Source: UPXZ01 sp018055865 (GTDB taxonomy: Bacteria; Bacteroidota; Bacteroidia; Bacteroidales; Paludibacteraceae). From it: a DNA stretch of 19,025 nucleotides. Under the pieces are notes generated by a model. That model made no database searches and had not been told where the DNA came from. It saw only the letters and a list, made by a program, of their open reading frames with translations. The translations under genes were made by a program, and so were the position numbers. Location: NCBI GenBank assembly GCA_964292695.1, contig CAXYWB010000043.1:1-19025 (forward strand). The letters are read 5' to 3'. Shown here piece after piece: positions 7,458-15,341 of this stretch (its first letter is position 1; every line of letters starts with the position of its first letter).

Positions 7458-7524
7458 TAGTCAGAAACCCAGACTCGACTGTTTGTTTTATAAAACCTCA
7501 AGCTTCGTGCTTCAAACTAAAAAC

Positions 7525-8040
7525 ATGACACCAAAAGTAAGCATAATAATGGGCAGTACATCCGATCTGCCTGTGATGAAAAAAGCAGCTGAATTTTTCG
7601 ACGAAATGGAGATTCCGTTCGAAATTCAGGCTCTATCGGCTCATCGTACGCCCGAAGAAGTGGAGCGATTTGCCAAAGGTGCCAAAGATCGCGGCATTCA
7701 GGTAATCATCGCGGCAGCAGGAATGGCAGCTCATCTGCCCGGTGTGATTGCTTCCATGACCACGTTGCCTGTTATCGGAGTTCCGATAAAGGCCTCGCTG
7801 GACGGACTGGATGCGTTGCTGGCTATCGTACAGATGCCTCCGGGAATACCTGTTGCTACTGTAGGAATTGACGGAGCGCTCAATGCCGCAATTCTTGCCG
7901 CTCAAATAATGGCAACTGCCGATGAAAACCTGAAAATGAAACTGGCTGATTACAAAGAAAATCTGAAAAATAAAATTGTAAAAGCCAACGAAGAACTGAA
8001 AGAGGTAAAGTATAAGTTTAAATGCCCCCCAACCCCCTAA
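7525..8040 (+). CDS. purE: N5-carboxyaminoimidazole ribonucleotide mutase (PurE)
   Basis: A 171-residue class I PurE that converts N5-CAIR to CAIR in purine synthesis and normally works with PurK, which is not seen here. Signatures are GSTSDLP (10-16), SAHRTP (38-43) with the catalytic His, AAAGMAAHLPG (63-73) and MPPGIPVATVGID. The start at 7525 (MTPKVSIIMG) fits the family; the in-frame extension back to 7441 runs into the heptamer repeats. The last residues (KCPPTP) are encoded by a CCCC-rich palindromic repeat that also supplies the stop codon. The helical tail after about residue 130 otherwise looks normal. Confidence 0.96.
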   Translation: MTPKVSIIMGSTSDLPVMKKAAEFFDEMEIPFEIQALSAHRTPEEVERFAKGAKDRGIQVIIAAAGMAAHLPGVIASMTTLPVIGVPIKASLDGLDALLAIVQMPPGIPVATVGIDGALNAAILAAQIMATADENLKMKLADYKENLKNKIVKANEELKEVKYKFKCPPTP

Positions 8041-8048
8041 AAGGGGAG
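8024..8048. repeat. CCCC-rich palindromic repeat covering the purE stop codon
   Basis: CCCCT (8034-8038), loop AAA and AGGGG (8042-8046) form a short G/C hairpin preceded by CCCCCCAAC. From memory, CCCCCAACCCCCTAAAGGGGG-like elements are dispersed in Bacteroidetes genomes. The TAA that ends purE is the loop end of this element. Confidence 0.65.
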
Positions 8049-8098
8049 TCTGGAGTGCAGATAATGAATTTTTAACTACAAGAAAATCCCATTTTTGA

Positions 8099-8134
8099 AC
8101 ATTCAAAACAACCAAAACATTCAAAACATTCAAA
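8099..8134 (+). repeat. Nine-base tandem repeat ACATTCAAA
   Basis: Four contiguous nine-base units: ACATTCAAA, ACAACCAAA, ACATTCAAA, ACATTCAAA. They lie 12 bases upstream of the pgk start codon, so they would sit in its 5' leader. The A/C-rich, G-free composition would keep the leader unstructured, which may help translation without a Shine-Dalgarno sequence. That role is inference. Confidence 0.8.
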
Positions 8135-8146
8135 CCATAAAAAGAT

Positions 8147-9406
8147 ATGCAAACATTAGACAACTTTAATTTTGCCGGTAAAAAAGCTTTTGTACGTGTG
8201 GACTTCAACGTTCCGGTGGACGAAAATTTCAATATAACCGACGATACACGTATCCGTGCTGCCATGCCGACGTTGAAAAAAATTCTTGCCGACGGCGGTC
8301 GTTTGATCATTGCTTCGCACATGGGGCGTCCGAAAAAAAATCCGGATCCCAAATATTCACTGAAAGTAATTGTTACCCGTGTTTCTGAATTGCTGGGTGT
8401 TGCCGTGAAATTTGCTCCCGATGCTTTGGGTGCCGAAACAGAAGAAATGATAGCTGCACTGACAGATGGTGAAGCCTTGCTGCTCGAAAACCTCCGTTTT
8501 TATGCCGAAGAAGAAGGAAAACCACGCTTACCCGAAACAGCTACCGAAGAAGAAAAAGCAGCTGCAAAAAAAGAAGTGAAAGCTTCGCAGAAAGAATTTA
8601 CCAAAAAACTGGCTTCGTATGCCGATGCTTATGTGAACGATGCATTCGGCACAGCTCACCGGGCACACGCTTCCACAGCGCTGATTGCCGATTATTTTGA
8701 TACCGACCACAAAATGTTCGGTTATTTGATGAACAAGGAAGTGGATGCCGTAGATGCCCTGATGTTGAATCCGGCTCGTCCGTTTACAGCCATTATGGGT
8801 GGTTCTAAAGTCTCTTCCAAAATCGAAATCATCGAAAACCTGCTTACCAAAGTGGACAACCTGATTATTGCCGGCGGTATGACTTACACCTTCACCAAAG
8901 CTTTGGGTGGAAAAATAGGTAACTCTATTTGCGAAGAAGATAAACTGGATTTAGCACTTGACTTGTTGGAAAAAGCCAAAAAGAACAACGTGAAAATGGT
9001 ACTGGCAGTTGATGCAAAGATAGCTGATGCTTTCAGCAACGATGCCAATACACAGTTTGTGCCCGTGGGTGAAATTCCTGATGGCTGGGAAGGGCTGGAT
9101 ATAGGTCCTGAAACCGAAGAAATATTTGCCGATGTGATTAAAGCTTCCAAAACTATTCTCTGGAATGGTCCTACCGGAGTTTTCGAATTCGAAAACTTTA
9201 CACACGGATCACGCGCTGTAGGTGAGGCTATAGCCGAAGCTACCAAACTGGGTGCTTTTTCGCTCGTGGGCGGCGGCGATTCAGTAGCGTGTGTGAATAA
9301 ATTCGGGCTGGTTGACGACATGTCGTATGTTTCCACCGGCGGCGGTGCATTGCTTGAAGCTATTCAGGGACTTGTACTTCCGGGAATTGCAGCCATAAAA
9401 GGATAA
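8147..9406 (+). CDS. pgk: Phosphoglycerate kinase
   Basis: A 419-residue glycolytic enzyme that transfers phosphate from 1,3-bisphosphoglycerate to ADP. N-domain substrate motifs are VDFNVP (18-23), DTRIRAAMPTL (33-43) and SHMGRP (57-62). The nucleotide domain has MGGSKVSSK, NGPTGVFEFENF and GGGDSVA. A charged Glu/Lys/Ala-rich segment (about 120-150, TEEEKAAAKKEVKASQKEF) between LLLENLRFY and YVNDAFGTAHR makes the protein slightly longer than E. coli PGK; this insert is common in Bacteroidetes. CATTTTTG at 8090-8097 is a one-mismatch -7 element, so the gene may have its own promoter. A bidirectional terminator follows. Confidence 0.98.
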   Translation: MQTLDNFNFAGKKAFVRVDFNVPVDENFNITDDTRIRAAMPTLKKILADGGRLIIASHMGRPKKNPDPKYSLKVIVTRVSELLGVAVKFAPDALGAETEEMIAALTDGEALLLENLRFYAEEEGKPRLPETATEEEKAAAKKEVKASQKEFTKKLASYADAYVNDAFGTAHRAHASTALIADYFDTDHKMFGYLMNKEVDAVDALMLNPARPFTAIMGGSKVSSKIEIIENLLTKVDNLIIAGGMTYTFTKALGGKIGNSICEEDKLDLALDLLEKAKKNNVKMVLAVDAKIADAFSNDANTQFVPVGEIPDGWEGLDIGPETEEIFADVIKASKTILWNGPTGVFEFENFTHGSRAVGEAIAEATKLGAFSLVGGGDSVACVNKFGLVDDMSYVSTGGGALLEAIQGLVLPGIAAIKG

Positions 9407-9480
9407 AGAAAATACCTCCCAACATGCCTGAAACACGCAGGTCATTCCGAGGGTTAACCTGATGGAAATACGTTTAAGAA

Positions 9481-9512
9481 AGTCGAATGGTTTGCGCTGT
9501 TCGGCTTTTTTT
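9481..9512. terminator. Shared terminator between pgk and the TonB receptor gene
   Basis: AGTCGAA (9481-9487) pairs with TTCGGCT (9500-9506), one G-U wobble, and seven T residues follow on the plus strand (9506-9512), giving a good terminator for pgk. Read on the minus strand, the same stem is followed by TTTCTT and could end the convergent six-gene unit. Confidence 0.65.
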
Positions 9513-11547
9513 AATTGATGTAAAACCGGATTCCGCCAAAAAAATGGCGCGGTAATCCCGGATAATAATAGCGTGGTTCATTTCCGCCTGTAGATAGCGC
9601 GTTGACTGAAATCATGGAAGCATACCGGGTATCGGTCAAATTGTTCACTCCGCCATAAATTTCAATATTTCCGAATTTTTTCAGCGAAAACCGGTAAGCA
9701 GTTTTCAGTTGTATGGTGAAATATTCATCTGATTTTTCGGAATTTGCATCGTTCATATACTGAGAACCTACCAGCTGAAACTGCGACTGAACGAGCAGAG
9801 CCTGTACCGGTTCCCAGTCGAGGCCTGCCTGCGCCATTTGTGATGGAATTCCGGGAAGTTTCTGGCCGTCGTAGTTCAGTCCTGCATCGGTAAATTCAAT
9901 AAATGTGTTGTCGGAAAGCGTGTAAACGGCATTCAGATTCAGATTCCCTGGAAAAGAACGGGAAGCAAAAACCTGCTGTTTTAGCATTACTTCCATGCCT
10001 TGGTGACGGGTTTTTCCGGCATTGATGCCCGTAAAAATATCTTCGGTCAACCGTTTGGTTACGAGCAAGTTCGTGAGGTTTATTTGATAAACGGCCACAT
10101 CAAGTTGAGTTTTGTAATCGAATAAATTCATTCGTAATCCGACTTCTGCCTGAATACCCTGTTCGGGCTGAATGTCGTTATTTACATCGCCTTCGGGTAG
10201 CAGGGTTTCTTCGGGAGAAGGCATTGAAAATCCATGTCCTGCAGATGCATAGAAGGCCAGCCGCTCGGATAGCGCATAATTTGTACCGATGCGGGGTGAA
10301 AAAATAAAGGGAAAATCACGTATGCCGCTTTGGTTACCGTTTTCCGAAAATTGGTCAGTAAGCTTGTAATACACTTTATTGAGCGCACCCCCCACCGAAA
10401 TATTCCATTTCTCCGCCGGACGGAAATAGGCCATCCCGAAGATATTCAGCTGGTTGCGGTTTTCAGAGTTTTTATTAATTTGTATGCCGTTTTTCTCCAG
10501 TTGCCAGTTGTAGGTGTCGTTCACCAATTCAATACCTGCTGATAAATCCCATTTTTCAGCATGAAAGTTCAGTTTGTCCCGAAATCCGAAGCTAAAGATT
10601 CCGTCATCCAGGTTGTTGAAAGGACGTTTCTCAAAGCTGCCTGTCCACCGGCCGAAAACCGTAAAGCGGTTGCTCAGTTTCGTTGTTATTTTATTGTCCA
10701 GCGTAATACCGGCTATTCCCTTCTCCGTTTTTTTATATCCTTCAATAGCTTTCCAGTTGGCTGCAGCGGCTTTCGGATTGGTTTCAAAAAGTGTTCTTCC
10801 GATGGAACTCGGAATCCCGGCATTAACGTTCATCATTAAAAGTGTGTATTCCAGCGAGTAGGAGGGCTTAATCCATTTGCCCGAGGAAAGTACTGATGTT
10901 CGGACGAAATGATTGTTGTCCCGATATCCATCCGATTTCAGATGATTAACGTTGCCAAAAAGGTTGAAATTTCCGCTGCTAACGCTTCTGCTCAGACTCG
11001 CTTTTACTGTATTGAAACTGCCGTATTGCAGGCCTGCAGAAGAATTGGTTGAAACGGCGGAAGGCGTGTACATCGTAATATTGCCGCCCAATCCTGAGCC
11101 GTAAAGCGACGAAGCCGGACCTTTTACTATTTCTATTCTTTCAATATTCTGTAAATCAATATCTTCCGGTGTCGAAACTCCGTCGGATGAAGTAATCGGA
11201 ATATCGTTAAGGTAGGATTTTATCCGGTTGGTGTTGTATGGTGTTCGGCTGCCGATGCCGCGGATTACAATCCGACTGGTACCGTAGGTGCCACTGTGCA
11301 TGTAAATTCCGGGTACAGCATGGAGTGCAGCGGTGAAGTTATTTCCGTCCGACAGGTTGATTTCATTTTCTGTCAACACCGATATGCTTCCGGGAACTTT
11401 TTGAAGGCGGGTGTTAACCTGGTATGCATCCACCTGAATCTCGTTGAGGTGGATAATCGTGTCCTGCGTTTCTTTTTGAATTTCACGGGCATGCAACCTG
11501 CTGATAATCAGAATCAGAAAGAGTATGCAGGTTGTCCGTAAGTTCAT
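9511..11547 (-). CDS. TonB-dependent outer-membrane receptor
   Basis: A 678-residue ligand-gated transporter of the outer membrane. It has a signal peptide (cleavage probable near LHA-REI, 20/21), a candidate TonB box around EIQVDAY (36-42), and a plug domain (about 44-165) with VPGIYM, RIVIRGIGSR and ERIEIVKGPASSLYG. A beta-barrel extends to the end (FFGGIRFYIN). It lacks the N-terminal carboxypeptidase-like regulatory domain typical of SusC-type receptors, and no SusD gene is adjacent. Together with its modest length this suggests uptake of an iron complex, haem or cobalamin rather than glycans, but the ligand is unknown. It begins 21 bases after the SUI1 gene, so it is probably the last gene of that run. 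Confidence 0.93.
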   Translation of the reverse strand: MNLRTTCILFLILIISRLHAREIQKETQDTIIHLNEIQVDAYQVNTRLQKVPGSISVLTENEINLSDGNNFTAALHAVPGIYMHSGTYGTSRIVIRGIGSRTPYNTNRIKSYLNDIPITSSDGVSTPEDIDLQNIERIEIVKGPASSLYGSGLGGNITMYTPSAVSTNSSAGLQYGSFNTVKASLSRSVSSGNFNLFGNVNHLKSDGYRDNNHFVRTSVLSSGKWIKPSYSLEYTLLMMNVNAGIPSSIGRTLFETNPKAAAANWKAIEGYKKTEKGIAGITLDNKITTKLSNRFTVFGRWTGSFEKRPFNNLDDGIFSFGFRDKLNFHAEKWDLSAGIELVNDTYNWQLEKNGIQINKNSENRNQLNIFGMAYFRPAEKWNISVGGALNKVYYKLTDQFSENGNQSGIRDFPFIFSPRIGTNYALSERLAFYASAGHGFSMPSPEETLLPEGDVNNDIQPEQGIQAEVGLRMNLFDYKTQLDVAVYQINLTNLLVTKRLTEDIFTGINAGKTRHQGMEVMLKQQVFASRSFPGNLNLNAVYTLSDNTFIEFTDAGLNYDGQKLPGIPSQMAQAGLDWEPVQALLVQSQFQLVGSQYMNDANSEKSDEYFTIQLKTAYRFSLKKFGNIEIYGGVNNLTDTRYASMISVNALSTGGNEPRYYYPGLPRHFFGGIRFYIN

Positions 11548-11568
11548 GTAACTTTATCTGGTTGGTTT

Positions 11569-11907
11569 TTATTTGAAATTGATTTTTCTGACTTTATATC
11601 CCATGTTTTGGAGTATTTCGGCCACTTTTACTCTGAAATCTCCCTGAATAAGGATTTCACCATCGCGCTGCGAACCTCCTGCTGCGCATTTGTTTTTCAG
11701 TGTCTTGCCCAGCTCTTTCAGCTCGTCTTCTGAGCCTTCAAATTCCGATATCAGCGTGGCAGGTTTGCCGTTTCGCTTGTCGAGTTCAACCCGAAGAGTT
11801 TGGTTGGTTGTCGGATTTTTTTCTGCCGGTATCCGGTTTTCGGGTTCGGGTGTGTAACCTTCAGGCAGCAAGGAGCCTAACTTGTTTTTCCAGTCGTTAT
11901 TTTTCAT
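11569..11907 (-). CDS. SUI1/YciH-family translation factor
   Basis: A 112-residue protein with a C-terminal SUI1 (eIF1-like) domain (about 34-110). The diagnostic stretch is KCAAGGSQRDGEILIQGD, followed by VAEILQNMGYKVRKIN, closely like bacterial YciH. YciH proteins bind the small ribosomal subunit and are thought to influence start-site fidelity or act under stress; the exact role is unclear. The N-terminal 30 residues are polar and probably disordered. A GAGG lies three bases before the ATG, too close for a normal Shine-Dalgarno. It is 18 bases from the TPR gene and 21 from the TonB receptor gene. Confidence 0.92.
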   Translation of the reverse strand: MKNNDWKNKLGSLLPEGYTPEPENRIPAEKNPTTNQTLRVELDKRNGKPATLISEFEGSEDELKELGKTLKNKCAAGGSQRDGEILIQGDFRVKVAEILQNMGYKVRKINFK

Positions 11908-11925
11908 CTTCCTCGTGCATAAAAT

Positions 11926-12663
11926 CTATTTCATTTTAGCCAGAAACTCCGGATAATATTTATCCCGTACCAATTTGAAGTTGGGCTCCACTTTCATCGT
12001 TTTTTCGTATCCTTTCCGGGCTAATTCCATATTTCCCAACGATTCGTAGCAGTGAGCTTCGAGAAACAGCAGTTGTACGTACATCCAGTTCTGGTAGGTG
12101 CTTTTTTGCTTCTCAATACTTGCTATGGCTTTTTGAAAATATTTCAGGGCTTCCTTTTTGTCACCACCGAACATTTTCGGAGGATAATAAAGCGAATTTC
12201 CTTTGTCAAAAAGGATTTGCACGTTATTGGGATCCAGGCTGCAGGCTTTATTCAGATATGTCATGATTTGTTTACCCAGCGTTGCAGCTTTAATTTTATT
12301 CATCGAAACATAATAGCTTATAAAAATGCCTTTGTAGTTGATTGCCAGAGCGTTATTTGGTTCCGATTTTAATACTTTATCAATGTATATTTCTGCTTTC
12401 CTGATGTTTTCGGTTGCTTTTTTATCCTGCTTCTTGTCTATCAGCGTGGAAACGTACCCGTAGTAACAATGTATAAGTTGCAGCAAATCACCGGTTTTTT
12501 CCAAATCGGCTTTTTTCTCAAAATTGGCAGTGGCATTTCCCCATTTTGTTGCATCGTTGTGCAGAAATGCCTGATAAAGTTCCTTCTGAACGGCACTTTG
12601 TCCGAAAATAAAGCCTGACACCAACAAACTGAGTGTTACTATATAATTTCTTTTATGTTTCAT
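11926..12663 (-). CDS. Exported tetratricopeptide-repeat protein
   Basis: A 245-residue protein with a signal peptide (hydrophobic 7-20, likely cleavage after FGQ) and degenerate TPR repeats. Recognisable pieces are IDKVLKSEPNNALAINYKG (95-112), LNKACSLDPNNVQILFDKG (137-155), EALKYFQKAIASIEKQ (171-186) and CYESLGNMELARKGYEK (205-221). The insertion YYPPKMFGGDKKEAL between repeats looks conserved in character and may be a loop contacting a partner. TPR scaffolds mediate protein-protein contacts, and the partner is not evident. It probably acts in the periplasm. It lies between a TrmH-family gene and a SUI1 gene in the minus-strand run. Confidence 0.85.
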   Translation of the reverse strand: MKHKRNYIVTLSLLVSGFIFGQSAVQKELYQAFLHNDATKWGNATANFEKKADLEKTGDLLQLIHCYYGYVSTLIDKKQDKKATENIRKAEIYIDKVLKSEPNNALAINYKGIFISYYVSMNKIKAATLGKQIMTYLNKACSLDPNNVQILFDKGNSLYYPPKMFGGDKKEALKYFQKAIASIEKQKSTYQNWMYVQLLFLEAHCYESLGNMELARKGYEKTMKVEPNFKLVRDKYYPEFLAKMK

Positions 12664-12698
12664 TTTATTCTTTCGATTTTGTTAACCCTGCAGTTTAT

Positions 12699-13241
12699 TT
12701 ATTTAATATCAGGCAGAGAGTAATATCGGGCAAATTCCCAGATGATAATTCCGGCTGTAACGCTTACGTTGAGCGAATGTTTGGTGCCGTACTGAGGTAT
12801 TTCGATGCAGGCATCGCATTGGTCGACCACTGTCTGCTGCACACCTTTCACCTCGTTGCCCAGAATGACTGCGTATTTTTTTTGATTGCTCAGATTAATT
12901 TCCATGGGTGAAATACTTCCCTCAGCCTGCTCCACAGCAAAAACGGTATATCCTTGTTTTTTCAGTTCTGATACTGCGTCCTGCGTATCCTCAAAGTAGT
13001 TCCAGAAGACTGAATTTTCGGCTCCCAAAGCCGTTTTGTGGATTTCGGCATGTGGCGGCACAGATGTAATGCCGCAAAGATATACACTTTCCACCAAAAA
13101 GGCATCGGCAGTTCTGAAAACCGAACCTACGTTGTGCAGACTTCGCACGTTGTCCAGCACCACTATCAACGGAATTTTCCCGGCAAGTTTGAATTCTTCT
13201 GTTGTCAGTCTGTTAAGTTCGGTTATCTTCAGTTTTCTCAT
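12699..13241 (-). CDS. TrmH (SpoU)-family RNA 2'-O-methyltransferase
   Basis: A 180-residue SPOUT-fold methyltransferase that adds a methyl group to ribose in tRNA or rRNA using S-adenosylmethionine. All three SpoU motifs are visible: NVRSLHNVGSVFRTADA (31-47, with N31 and R43), ILGNEVKGV (126-134) and IPQYGTKHSLNVSVTAGI (148-165). The deep trefoil-knot C-terminus is intact. It has no separate RNA-binding N-terminal domain, which puts it among the short TrmH-like proteins. The target nucleotide cannot be deduced. It is 15 bases downstream of the S41 peptidase gene. Confidence 0.94.
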   Translation of the reverse strand: MRKLKITELNRLTTEEFKLAGKIPLIVVLDNVRSLHNVGSVFRTADAFLVESVYLCGITSVPPHAEIHKTALGAENSVFWNYFEDTQDAVSELKKQGYTVFAVEQAEGSISPMEINLSNQKKYAVILGNEVKGVQQTVVDQCDACIEIPQYGTKHSLNVSVTAGIIIWEFARYYSLPDIK

Positions 13242-13256
13242 TTTCAGTCGGATACA

Positions 13257-14273
13257 TTAATTTACAATCAGCGAAACGGCTCTTTCGATTATAGTGTCAA
13301 TTCCTTTTTCTTCATCCTGTTTGTTCATGTCTACTTTCACATCGGGGTCAATTCCCCATTCGGTATTTATCATCCCGGCATCGTACATGGGGCTTGCCGA
13401 AAAACGAACCATCCATCCGTTAGGGAGTTCGCTCGAGAGCGGCAGTCCGCCTCCACCGCCCGTTTTATCTCCCATTACGGTAGCGCTGGGAGCATATTTC
13501 ATCCGGCCGACAAATTCGTTGGTGGCGCTGTAAGACATTCGGTTGGTGAGAATGACTACCGGTCGTTCCCATTTTATCTTTTTGTGTGGCACGGTGTACA
13601 CTGCCGTTGGTTCCGAGAAGTCGGAATGCCCGTTGCCGGTTTTATGGCTTATGTATCCGGTGAGCGTTTTTTCCTTGAAAAAATAGGAAGCAAGCAGTTC
13701 GGAATTAGATACAAGTCCACCTCCATTGCCTCTTACATCAATAATAAGGCCTTTGCAACCGGCAAAAACTTCAAAAAGTGACCGGATATTCGAGTCGCTG
13801 AAGCCCGTCGAAAAACTGCCGTAATACGCATAGCCTACCTGATTTCCGGCAATTTTACGGTAGCGGAATCCACCGGCTATCCGGTAAGCAGAGCCCAGAT
13901 AACGATTGTTGAAAATAATTTCGTTGTTCAGATTTTCAGGGTAATCGGTGTACCATTTCCAGTAGCGGCTGCGGTCAAATTCGGAGTACAGGTTCACGTG
14001 ACCGTCTTTCAGGTTGGTGAGCATGTCACCCATCAGGTCGAAAAGTCCGTATTTGTTCGAAACAGTATCTACCCTGAGGGTGTATTCGGTGTGGATGGAA
14101 TCCCAGTTTATGTTTTTATAATCAAGATAACAGTAACGATTGTCGATAATCTCCCACAGTGCATTCAAATTTCCCTTGTTTGTATTCACATGTAAATCAG
14201 GCTCTTCCATACAAGCCTGAAATAAGCAGATAGTTGAAATTAAAACGATACTATGTCGGATATACCTATTCAT
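13257..14273 (-). CDS. S41-family serine peptidase, surface lipoprotein
   Basis: A 338-residue peptidase with a lipoprotein signal (lipobox LFQAC, Cys21). The acidic CMEEPD after the cysteine resembles the Bacteroidetes lipoprotein export signal, so it may be surface-exposed. An N-terminal helical region (31-85) leads to LKDGHVNL (88-95). The peptidase core has DVRGNGGG (179-186), the presumed nucleophile Ser249 in MSYSATNEF, and GDKTGGGGGLP (268-278). No PDZ domain is recognisable. S41 enzymes cleave near C-termini of proteins or act on peptides. The start ATG at 14273 was chosen over the upstream frame extension because it gives a proper signal peptide. It overlaps the preceding gene's end by eight bases, indicating translational coupling. 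Confidence 0.88.
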   Translation of the reverse strand: MNRYIRHSIVLISTICLFQACMEEPDLHVNTNKGNLNALWEIIDNRYCYLDYKNINWDSIHTEYTLRVDTVSNKYGLFDLMGDMLTNLKDGHVNLYSEFDRSRYWKWYTDYPENLNNEIIFNNRYLGSAYRIAGGFRYRKIAGNQVGYAYYGSFSTGFSDSNIRSLFEVFAGCKGLIIDVRGNGGGLVSNSELLASYFFKEKTLTGYISHKTGNGHSDFSEPTAVYTVPHKKIKWERPVVILTNRMSYSATNEFVGRMKYAPSATVMGDKTGGGGGLPLSSELPNGWMVRFSASPMYDAGMINTEWGIDPDVKVDMNKQDEEKGIDTIIERAVSLIVN

Positions 14274-15114
14274 AGGAATGAATAAAACTGGTTGGAATTT
14301 TATTTTTTTTACCTTTAAATGCGTATAAATGCATAACCGCACCTACCGAAAAAGTGATTGCATTTTTGCGATAAACAACCTCGTTGGCTGAGTATTTCAG
14401 GTAATCATGATGCAAACTTAGCCGTAATGTATTGAAATTAAATGGTATATCAAAATTAAAATACTGAAACCAGGCTCGTTTGTTGTGAAGCGAGCTGAAA
14501 TGAAATGCATCGTTAGTATTATTCAGCACAAATAATTCATAATAACTCACATTTTGCATGGGAATGAACATACAGCCCATCAACGGACTTACAGCTCCGT
14601 ACTGAATTCGCATATTACGGTTCCATAAATCAAACCGGTACTGAACTTCGGCAGTTGCGTTAATATCGGTGAAGAGGTCGAGTGAGAAAGGATTGTTCAC
14701 GTTTCGGCCTAAATATTTGCCTCCCAGATCAATATCCCAGCTGGCTCCTGCCAGAAACATCACGTTGTCGGCCGGACGCATGTGGTAATTAACACCAAAC
14801 ATATAATTGGTATTGAAAAAAAGCATACTGTTTCTGCCGCTCGGATGGTTTCCTTTTCCAAGTTCCAGAAATAGGCGGTTGGAATAGGAAAGTTTATCGT
14901 TTTCAGCACTAAAATAGCGGCGTGAGTTGTTTTGAATTTTCACCTGAAATCCATTGTACTCAAATGGTGAAAGATACGGATCCAACAGTTCGACAAAACC
15001 GGCTCCGACGGTGGTGGAGGTGGTGGTGAGTGCCTGTTTTTCATTTTCAAATTCCTGAGCATGAACTACAATGAACAAAAAAGTAAGCAGGAAAAGTAGT
15101 ATTATTTTTTTCAT
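14266..15114 (-). CDS. Exported outer-membrane-like protein, possibly DUF3316 family
   Basis: A 282-residue protein with a clear signal peptide (MKKIILLFLLTFLFIVVHAQ). Beyond it lie alternating aromatic-polar strands typical of a beta-barrel, for example NSMLFFNTNYMFGVNYHM and NAEVQYRFDLW-like segments. The motif LDPYLSPFEYNGFQVKIQN (44-62) recalls the Bacteroidetes DUF3316 family, though that name is given from memory and is uncertain. No catalytic residues are evident. As first gene of the run, and overlapping the S41 lipoprotein gene by eight bases, it may be a surface partner of that peptidase. Confidence 0.75.
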   Translation of the reverse strand: MKKIILLFLLTFLFIVVHAQEFENEKQALTTTSTTVGAGFVELLDPYLSPFEYNGFQVKIQNNSRRYFSAENDKLSYSNRLFLELGKGNHPSGRNSMLFFNTNYMFGVNYHMRPADNVMFLAGASWDIDLGGKYLGRNVNNPFSLDLFTDINATAEVQYRFDLWNRNMRIQYGAVSPLMGCMFIPMQNVSYYELFVLNNTNDAFHFSSLHNKRAWFQYFNFDIPFNFNTLRLSLHHDYLKYSANEVVYRKNAITFSVGAVMHLYAFKGKKNKIPTSFIHSYE

Positions 15115-15143
15115 CAGGAATTCCGTTTTTTTACTGTAGTGTA

Positions 15144-15151
15144 CAAAAGTA
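15144..15151 (-). promoter_or_regulatory. -7 element TACTTTTG for the six-gene minus-strand run
   Basis: Complement of CAAAAGTA, an exact TAnnTTTG match 29 bases before the first gene of the run. No standard -33 element is visible. Confidence 0.55.
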
Positions 15152-15302
15152 AGAAATTATTTATAAAATTCATTTCCGATTCATGGAAAAGATGCACCGT
15201 TAATATTGCCACGCAGAAAGTCGGCAGAGATTTGTCCTGCATCTATCTGATTTTTTTTACCGAAAAAACAGATGTGGTGAAAAGCATTTGGTGAAAAAAC
15301 AG

Positions 15303-15310
15303 TAATTTTG
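15303..15310 (+). promoter_or_regulatory. -7 element TAATTTTG for the Sir2 gene
   Basis: Exact TAnnTTTG match 31 bases before the ATG at 15342. TTTG at 15287-15290 is too close (12 bases) to be a normal -33 element. It is divergent from the promoter at 15144-15151; the 150 bases between hold no other clear signal. Confidence 0.6.
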
Positions 15311-15341
15311 TATTCGATTAAACATCAAAAAATCCCGTAAT

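Noticed and set aside
7633..8352. A 239-codon minus-strand frame across the purE-pgk junction
   Set aside because: It is antisense to two well-supported genes and includes translated tandem repeats; no domain is recognisable.
9511..11547. SusC-type glycan importer
   Set aside because: No SusD gene is adjacent, the N-terminal carboxypeptidase-like domain is missing, and the protein is much shorter than SusC homologues.
11908..11914. GAGG as a second Shine-Dalgarno, ahead of the SUI1 gene
   Set aside because: Only four bases match and the distance to the ATG is three bases, too short for normal pairing.
15182..15290. Possible riboswitch or small RNA between the divergent genes at 15114 and 15342
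   Set aside because: Only weak, interrupted pairing is visible and no known riboswitch core could be recognised.
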